Shown: piece after piece, positions 5,793-10,926 of the stretch
Layout: every line of letters starts with the position of its first letter
Position numbering within the stretch: position 1 is the first letter of the stretch
NCBI GenBank assembly: GCA_937128785.1
Contig: CAKZMS010000765.1
Span: forward strand, 1 to 10,926
From: an uncultured Opitutaceae bacterium
Lineage (GTDB): Bacteria > Verrucomicrobiota > Verrucomicrobiia > Opitutales > Opitutaceae
Reading direction: 5' to 3'
DNA length: 10,926 nucleotides
Notes under the pieces: model-generated
Seen by the model: only the letters and a program-made list of their open reading frames with translations
The model's database searches: none
What the model was told of the DNA's origin: nothing
Position numbers and translations under genes: made by a program

Positions 5793-8700
5793 GAAACGGA
5801 TACCGGTTGCGCACCGCCGCCACGCATTGGGCGGTCTCGAGGCGGATCTTGGCCAACATTTCCTCACGCTCGGGCAGCGGAGGCGATTCCATGGGGTCAT
5901 GGAGTTTCTTGATGGTCGACATAGCGCCGGCAAACGCGAGGGACCCGGAGGATCCCTTCAGCTTGTGCAGCAACTTGCGCGCCTCGCCGTGTTCCTCGGG
6001 AGCCATCGGAGCGACCTGATCCAGGATCTCGACACTGTCGTGCTCGTAGGTGGCGATGATCCGGCGCAGGACTTCGGGCTCTTCCTGGGCGTTGGTGAAG
6101 CCGATGATGGATTCGAAGCTGGGCCAATCGATCAAAAGGTCTCCCGGGAGAGAGCTGGTATTTTCGGCAGAGGAAGGGTCGGTGGGAGTGCTCATTTGAT
6201 TGGGTTGTTCGCGGTTGGTTAAAATGGGTGGGCGCAGGTCGTTGATGAGATCACTGAGCGTGATAAAAGTTATGGGTTTGGGCATGAAATCATCCATGCC
6301 CGCGTCGAGACATTTTTGCCGATCACCGCGGGTGGCGTTGGCGGTGACGGCCACCATGCGGGGAGGAGGCCAACGACCGTGCCAAGCCGATCGCACCCAT
6401 TCGGCCACGCCGTAGCCGTCGACGATGGGCATCTGAATATCGATCAAAGCGAGATCGTAGGAATCGCGGGTGAGGAACTCGATCGCGACTTCGCCGTTTT
6501 CGGCATAGTCGGCGGAGATTTTGAGTTGTTCGCGCATCGTCCCGATGACTTCGCGATTAACCGGATGGGCCTCCGCAACCAAAACCCGCAGCGGTTTCTC
6601 CTCAAACGGGGGCAGGGAAGGAGTGGGTTCGGCCCGCTCGCTCGGTCCGCCGATGAAGGGTGAGTTGGTCTCGGGCGTTAGGAAGCCGAGGGCCGCGATA
6701 AAGTCGCGCCGCCGAATGGGAGCCCCCATGACGACATCAAAGGGCGAGGGTTGCGTTGGATCGGCGGCAGGGCATTGCAGGCCGATGAATTGAACCGGTG
6801 GCGTGTGTTGTCCGAACAGCTCGCGCAGTTGGCGGGCGGTCTCATAGATCGCCGGCCGGAAGGCCTGGGGGAAAATCACGCAGGCCGAATCGGTCGCATT
6901 CTTCACGTAGTCGATGAGCGGGGAAACCTGCGTAAAGGGAATGACTTCACACTCAGTCTCATGCAAGGTGCTCTCGAGTGCCTTGAGGTCATGGGCATCC
7001 GGATGCAGCACGGCTAGTTGGCGTTGCACTTTCACAGTTTTGTCAGTCGCTCGACGGGTCCGGCTGGTGCCACTGGGCAGGACGGCGGTAAGCGTAAATA
7101 TGGAACCCTTTCCAATTTCGCTGGTGGCGACGATGTCACCCTGCATGCTCCGAGCCAGTTGGCGGCTAATGGCCAGCCCCAGTCCCGTGCCGCCGTGTTT
7201 CCGGGTGGTCGACGGATCGAGCTGACTAAAGCGGTCGAAAAGAGCGGGCACCAAATCCGGGGGGATGCCCGGTCCGGTATCAGTGATCTTGAATTCCCAC
7301 CGGTCGTCTTCCAGTGCCGCTACGCTGAGCACCACGTTGCCCTCCTCAGTGAATTTTACGGCATTGCCCACGAGGTTGGTGATGATCTGACGGAGTCGCA
7401 GCACATCGCCATTGACCCAAATGGGCTTGGTTTCCGGTTCAAAGTGGAGGTGCAGCGCGATGTGTTTATCGGTCGCTTGACGCGCAAAATGCTCGAGGGC
7501 TTGCTCGGCGGCGCGGCGCAGCTCGAAGGGAGCCAATTCCAACTCGAGTCGACCCGCTTCGATGCGGGAGAAGTCGAGCACATCGCTGATCAGTCCGAGC
7601 AGTTGCTCGGCAGAGGTGCGCATGGAGGAAACCCAATCGCGCTGGGTGGCGTTGAGGGCGGAACGATCCAGAATCGAAGCAAAGCCGATCACGCTGTTCA
7701 GGGGAGTGCGTAACTCATGACTCATCGTCGCGAGGAATTCACTCTTCGCCTGATTGGCCCGGGCGGCCATTTCGGCTGCGGTGCGGAGGCGGTCCTCGTA
7801 TTGACGACGCTCGGTGACATCGCGGTCGAACCCGAGCGCGCGCTCAACGGGGCCCTCTTGTGAGCGAATCTCCACCGCGTTGGTTTCGATCCAGCGCCAG
7901 CTGCCGTCGAGATGCCGGGCCCGATACAGTCGGCGACGGAACCGGCGGCCAGCGGGGTGGCTCTCCTGCATGTCCGACCGCAATTGAAGTAGGTCCGCCG
8001 GCTCGATGTAGTCCTCGTGAGCAAGGGCCGAATTTCCTTGGGGCGTTTCGTAGCCGAGAATCTGCCACCACTGCGCCGACCGGTAGTGGCTGTTTTGGCG
8101 AAAATCCGCGTCCCAGAAACCATCGGGGCTCGTATCGATGATCGTGCGCAGTTGCTCCTCCGCCGCCGCCAAGTGCTCGCTGCGTTCTTCCCGGGCCAGA
8201 CAAAAGGCAAAGGCGGTGCTCATGGAGCGAAGGGCGGAGCGAATCTCCGACCGGATCACGCGACTGCCCTCGGGAAACACCAACGTCAGGGTGCCCCACG
8301 TTTTCTCCCGGAACACGATGCTCTCACTGACCACCCATGGTGAACCGATGTAGGCGGGAAATAGACCGGGAACCGGCGCCTTCAGATCCTTCAAATCACC
8401 CTCAATCCGCTCGCCATCCTGCAGGGCCGTCAACCAGTGGGGGGAAACGCCGGCATGAGGATACCAGGGCTGACTGGGGGTCACGGCCGGCTGGGCGGCG
8501 ATGAGTTGGGACCCTTGTTGGCCGTGTCGTTCGTCCGCCCGGAGGAATGACGTGTGCACCAGATGAAGCTGCTCGTGCAGATGATTCACCAGCCATTCGG
8601 CAATGTCGTCGGTTTGCGGGGCGTGGAGCAGTCGTTGGGCGACGATCGCGGTGGCTTCCAGCAATGTGTCGCGCTGCCAAACGCGCTCGAGACCGTGGAG

Positions 8701-9759
8701 GTATCCCGCGATGCAGACGTAGACGACGAGGGCGACAAGGAGGAGAATGGACTCCGTCGCCAGCATGGTGCTCGCGAGGTGGATTTGAATGAGCGAGCTG
8801 GATGCGATGAATCCGATGGCGCCGATGCCGGGATGCGAGGGATCGCCCCGGAGCGGAGACATGACGGTGATCCAACGTTCACCGCCGGCTTCGCGAAAAC
8901 TGTCGATGGCCGGCCCGCCCAGGTTGATGGCGTGACTATAGACGTGGGGGCTGCGAAAGCGCGGGGCGGGGGCCTTGTCCGGATCAAATATCGTGGTGAG
9001 GAATTCACTTTGATTGCCGTCGGTTCGCAGGACGAAGGCACCGCCGATCACCGGGGAGCTGGTGCAGACCGAGCGGAGGGCGGATTCGAACCGCGATTCG
9101 ATCGCGGAATCATCAATCGAAGAGGGCAACGGCGTCGTGCCGAGGGCCTGAGCCAAAACGCTGGACTGCCTCACCAGATCTTCCTCAATGCGATTCCACG
9201 CCTGCTTGTGCACTTCCCACACCAGAATCCACCCCAGCCCCAGACAGGCCAGAACGCCGGCGGCCATACTCCAGTGAAGGTAGTGACCCTTGCGACGCAG
9301 CCGGCCGATTTGGCTGAAGATCAGCCAAACCATCATGCCGATGGAAATCGTCGAAAACGCGGCCGACGGGACACCCCAGCCCATGAGTTCCCATAGTCGG
9401 GGGGCGAGGAAGGTGGCGATCAAGTGACCGATGAGCGAAAGTCGCAGAGTCCATGGCCAGTTGTCCGGGGCATCACCCGGCTGGACCGCAACCCGGTAAG
9501 TCCAAATCATGGCGGCGGTTGCCCCAAAACTTCCAATCACATTGGTCCAGGGTAGGAGGACCGCCGCGAGCGCTTGAAAGCTCGCGAGCCACCCCAGAAG
9601 GCAGGTGACCATCGTGATCGACATATAGATGCCAAGAGGCAGGAAGCGTCGCTCGGGTGCCCCACGGGGAATCGCGCCTAAATACCACGCAGCAAGCCCC
9701 GTCGCCCCAATAGCGTGGGCAAGCAGCAGAAAGCGCGGGAGCAGAAGCGGGTCTAACAT
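5773..9759 (-). CDS. Membrane-bound hybrid sensor histidine kinase (6TM, periplasmic sensor, GAF, PAS, HisKA, HATPase, pseudo-REC, REC, HPt)
   Basis: This 1328-residue kinase should autophosphorylate on sensing a signal and relay phosphate His-Asp-His. In order: six probable membrane helices (5-181); a periplasmic domain (about 182-332); a seventh helix (333-354); a GAF-like domain (365-525); a PAS domain with PAC motif (535-652); HisKA with H681 in MSHELRTP; the ATPase with N799 (NLVGNAVKF), DTGPGIP (827-833) and GGTGLGL (856-862); a receiver-like domain without an acceptor Asp (911-1027); a receiver (1056-1178) with D1107, T1139 and K1161; and an HPt domain with H1265 in LLHKLKGSS. In the receiver the usual acidic pair is E1063-A1064, so one metal ligand is missing. 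No response regulator is nearby, so output and signal are unknown. ATG 9759 has AAGGA about 12 bases upstream. No terminator is seen after the TAA at 5773. Confidence 0.93.
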   Translation of the reverse strand: MLDPLLLPRFLLLAHAIGATGLAAWYLGAIPRGAPERRFLPLGIYMSITMVTCLLGWLASFQALAAVLLPWTNVIGSFGATAAMIWTYRVAVQPGDAPDNWPWTLRLSLIGHLIATFLAPRLWELMGWGVPSAAFSTISIGMMVWLIFSQIGRLRRKGHYLHWSMAAGVLACLGLGWILVWEVHKQAWNRIEEDLVRQSSVLAQALGTTPLPSSIDDSAIESRFESALRSVCTSSPVIGGAFVLRTDGNQSEFLTTIFDPDKAPAPRFRSPHVYSHAINLGGPAIDSFREAGGERWITVMSPLRGDPSHPGIGAIGFIASSSLIQIHLASTMLATESILLLVALVVYVCIAGYLHGLERVWQRDTLLEATAIVAQRLLHAPQTDDIAEWLVNHLHEQLHLVHTSFLRADERHGQQGSQLIAAQPAVTPSQPWYPHAGVSPHWLTALQDGERIEGDLKDLKAPVPGLFPAYIGSPWVVSESIVFREKTWGTLTLVFPEGSRVIRSEIRSALRSMSTAFAFCLAREERSEHLAAAEEQLRTIIDTSPDGFWDADFRQNSHYRSAQWWQILGYETPQGNSALAHEDYIEPADLLQLRSDMQESHPAGRRFRRRLYRARHLDGSWRWIETNAVEIRSQEGPVERALGFDRDVTERRQYEDRLRTAAEMAARANQAKSEFLATMSHELRTPLNSVIGFASILDRSALNATQRDWVSSMRTSAEQLLGLISDVLDFSRIEAGRLELELAPFELRRAAEQALEHFARQATDKHIALHLHFEPETKPIWVNGDVLRLRQIITNLVGNAVKFTEEGNVVLSVAALEDDRWEFKITDTGPGIPPDLVPALFDRFSQLDPSTTRKHGGTGLGLAISRQLARSMQGDIVATSEIGKGSIFTLTAVLPSGTSRTRRATDKTVKVQRQLAVLHPDAHDLKALESTLHETECEVIPFTQVSPLIDYVKNATDSACVIFPQAFRPAIYETARQLRELFGQHTPPVQFIGLQCPAADPTQPSPFDVVMGAPIRRRDFIAALGFLTPETNSPFIGGPSERAEPTPSLPPFEEKPLRVLVAEAHPVNREVIGTMREQLKISADYAENGEVAIEFLTRDSYDLALIDIQMPIVDGYGVAEWVRSAWHGRWPPPRMVAVTANATRGDRQKCLDAGMDDFMPKPITFITLSDLINDLRPPILTNREQPNQMSTPTDPSSAENTSSLPGDLLIDWPSFESIIGFTNAQEEPEVLRRIIATYEHDSVEILDQVAPMAPEEHGEARKLLHKLKGSSGSLAFAGAMSTIKKLHDPMESPPLPEREEMLAKIRLETAQCVAAVRNRYPFLNADPE

Positions 9760-9922
9760 GAACTCTTGGTGTCCTTAGTCGGTCCGCTTGACTCCATTGA
9801 TTTGCATCCGCGAGTCCACGGGAAATAACCCCACTCCGAGTCGTAGTAGGATTACTTAGGGTAAACCACCCACGTAAGAGGGAGATTTTGCCAAATCGCG
9901 CAAAGTGCGCTTGAGTTTGGCT
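9760..9922. promoter_or_regulatory. Divergent intergenic region between the kinase gene and msrA
   Basis: The 163-base gap separates two genes transcribed away from each other, so both promoters should lie here. A TTGACT at 9788-9793 resembles a plus-strand -35 box, but no good -10 follows at the usual distance. An imperfect palindrome, CTTAGGGT at 9855-9862 facing ACCC at 9868-9871 and TAAG at 9875-9878, is the best operator candidate. No Shine-Dalgarno site stands before msrA. Confidence 0.45.
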
Positions 9923-10450
9923 ATGAGTGATACGACATCTTCTCTCGTTCTTGGTGGTGGCTGTTTTTGGTGCACGGAAGCGGCTTACCGCATGGTGCCC
10001 GGCGTGATTGAGGTCGTAAGCGGCTATGCAGGCGGCGACGGCCCGGCTAATTATGAAGCGGTCTGCCGTGGATCGACGGGCCACGCTGAAGTCGTGCGCA
10101 TCGATTTTGATCCCACCCGGGTATCAATCCCCGAGCTCCTGGAGTTGTTTTGGAAGATTCACGATCCCACCACGCTTAATCGCCAAGGAGCCGATGTGGG
10201 TACGCAGTATCGCTCGACGATCATGTTTACGGACGATGCGCAGAAGTTGGCGGCCGAGCAGTCGAAAGAAGCGGCGAAGTCTATTTGGGGTGATCGGGTC
10301 GTCACTGAGATCGTGCCGTTGGCCGAGTTCATCCCGGCGGAAGACTACCACCAGCGCTATTATGAGCGGAACCCCGAAGCAGGATTCTGCCAGATGGTGG
10401 TCCGGCCCAAACTCGATAAGGCCGCGGAGCACCTGGCCGCGAAATCCTGA
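9923..10450 (+). CDS. msrA: Peptide-methionine (S)-S-oxide reductase MsrA
   Basis: This 175-residue enzyme reduces methionine-S-sulfoxide in proteins and free methionine-S-sulfoxide to methionine, using thioredoxin (EC 1.8.4.11), and repairs oxidative damage in the cytoplasm. The active site GGGCFWC (11-17) carries the catalytic C14. GYAGG (34-38), GHAEVV with the probable acid E56, and DPTTLNRQGADVGTQYRS (81-98) are all classic MsrA blocks. C156 in EAGFCQ sits where the resolving cysteine is found in two- and three-cysteine MsrA. C17 gives the GCFWC variant seen in many bacteria. No MsrB domain is fused. I chose ATG 9923 because it places GGGCFWC at the usual distance from the N-terminus; a GTG at 9905 would add only MRLSLA. 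It is divergent from the kinase gene and is followed after 53 bases by ettA in the same direction. The length is complete. Confidence 0.96.
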   Translation: MSDTTSSLVLGGGCFWCTEAAYRMVPGVIEVVSGYAGGDGPANYEAVCRGSTGHAEVVRIDFDPTRVSIPELLELFWKIHDPTTLNRQGADVGTQYRSTIMFTDDAQKLAAEQSKEAAKSIWGDRVVTEIVPLAEFIPAEDYHQRYYERNPEAGFCQMVVRPKLDKAAEHLAAKS

Positions 10451-10459
10451 TCGCCAAAG

Positions 10460-10478
10460 CGTCGTCCGCTTGACGACG
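10460..10478 (+). other. Small hairpin between msrA and ettA
   Basis: CGTCGTC (10460-10466) and GACGACG (10472-10478) form a 7-bp stem around a 5-base loop, 10 bases after the msrA stop codon. No T-run follows (ACCAGAGGG), so it is not a recognisable intrinsic terminator. It could slow 3' exonucleases or be chance. Confidence 0.4.
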
Positions 10479-10503
10479 ACCAGAGGGCGGGCTCGGATGC
10501 GGC

Positions 10504-10926
10504 ATGGCTGCTTCCGAAGAACCCAGGGTCATCTTTTCGATGATCCGCGTCTCGAAGAAAATCGAGCGCAAGGAGATCCTGCGCGATGTTTCGTTGTCGT
10601 TCTACTATGGGGCGAAGATCGGCGTGCTCGGCCTCAACGGAGCGGGTAAGTCGTCCTTGATGCGAATTCTCGCGGGCCGGGATGCCGAGATTGATGGCAA
10701 GGTTCATTTCGAGGAGGGCTACGCGGTGGGATTACTTGAGCAGGAGCCACGATTGACCGAGGGAGCTACCGTGCGGGCTTGTGTGGAGGAAGGGGTGAAG
10801 CCACTCACGGATCTCGTCGCCGCTTATGATGCGACCTGGGATGAGATTAACGAAGCCGCCGATGACGCCGCGCGCGATGCGATTATGGAGAAACAGGGCG
10901 GGTTGCAGGAGAAGATTGATGCCCTC
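10504..10926 (+). CDS. ettA: Energy-dependent translational throttle protein EttA (ABC-F), N-terminal 141 residues, cut by the window edge
   Basis: The frame is open to the last base, giving the first 141 residues of a protein normally about 555 long. ABC-F proteins of the EttA type bind the ribosomal E site and gate the step into elongation according to the ATP/ADP ratio. The first ABC domain begins here: VIFSMIRVSKK (9-19) matches the FIYTMHRVGK start of E. coli EttA. The Walker A is GLNGAGKS (43-50), in the EttA-typical block GAKIGVLGLNGAGKS. The Q-loop region is LLEQEPRL (77-84), and TVRACVEEGV (89-98) continues the family pattern. The signature motif, Walker B, arm and second ABC domain lie beyond the window. 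ATG 10504 is the only good start and gives the family's usual N-terminal length; no Shine-Dalgarno site precedes it. Another ABC-F subfamily is possible but less likely. Confidence 0.92.
   Translation, partial: MAASEEPRVIFSMIRVSKKIERKEILRDVSLSFYYGAKIGVLGLNGAGKSSLMRILAGRDAEIDGKVHFEEGYAVGLLEQEPRLTEGATVRACVEEGVKPLTDLVAAYDATWDEINEAADDAARDAIMEKQGGLQEKIDAL

Noticed and set aside
6189..6195. Internal start (MSTPTDPSS) that would make the HPt domain a separate protein
   Set aside because: The frame is continuous with the kinase and no ribosome binding site precedes this ATG.
8554..9396. Plus-strand frame of 280 residues opposite the kinase gene
   Set aside because: It is the antisense shadow of the kinase's sensor region; the kinase frame has clear domains throughout.
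9788..9816. Sigma-70-type promoter for msrA from TTGACT
   Set aside because: No TATAAT-like box stands 16-18 bases downstream, so I do not list it as a promoter.

Overview
The window (10,926 bases, GC-rich, no insertion sequence, phage gene, CRISPR array, tRNA or rRNA seen) looks like ordinary chromosome of a Gram-negative bacterium. The AsmA-like DUF748 protein with an OmpA-like tail points to an outer membrane. The Pro/Ala-rich and Arg/Gly-rich protein, the large multi-sensor hybrid kinase, the GC-rich codon use and the scarcity of Shine-Dalgarno sites would fit Verrucomicrobiota (perhaps Opitutales). That placement is an inference from gene style, not from a marker gene.

Layout from left to right. 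Positions 1-431 hold no recognisable gene, only a weakly supported ORF with a good ribosome binding site (180-431) that runs through an unusual G-rich simple-repeat block. A rho-independent terminator (426-456) closes the first clear gene, on the minus strand (483-1511): a disordered Pro/Ala/Glu-rich and Arg/Gly-rich protein with an amphipathic segment very like the membrane anchor of RNase E. Facing away from it are an all-alpha dUTPase (1727-2098), a one-cysteine PrxQ/BCP-type peroxiredoxin (2185-2664) and a 1021-residue DUF748 envelope protein (2727-5792), all on the plus strand. A 1328-residue hybrid histidine kinase on the minus strand (5773-9759) overlaps the DUF748 gene tail-to-tail by 20 bases. 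Divergent from the kinase are msrA (9923-10450) and the start of ettA (10504 to the window edge), both on the plus strand.

Functional themes. The dUTPase keeps uracil out of DNA. The peroxiredoxin and MsrA remove peroxides and repair oxidised methionine. EttA adjusts translation to cellular energy. The DUF748 protein probably works in the cell envelope. The hybrid kinase has no partner response regulator in view, so its output is unknown. No single pathway links these genes.

The best leads for something new are: (i) the freestanding protein that resembles the non-catalytic half of RNase E, a candidate membrane-tethered RNA scaffold; (ii) the G-tract and pentamer repeats inside the ORF at 180-431, a possible phase-variable locus or G-quadruplex; (iii) the repeat-built leader of the peroxiredoxin, with a six-codon minicistron overlapping its start codon; and (iv) the kinase's receiver, which has lost one of the paired acidic residues and follows a receiver-like domain with no phospho-acceptor aspartate.
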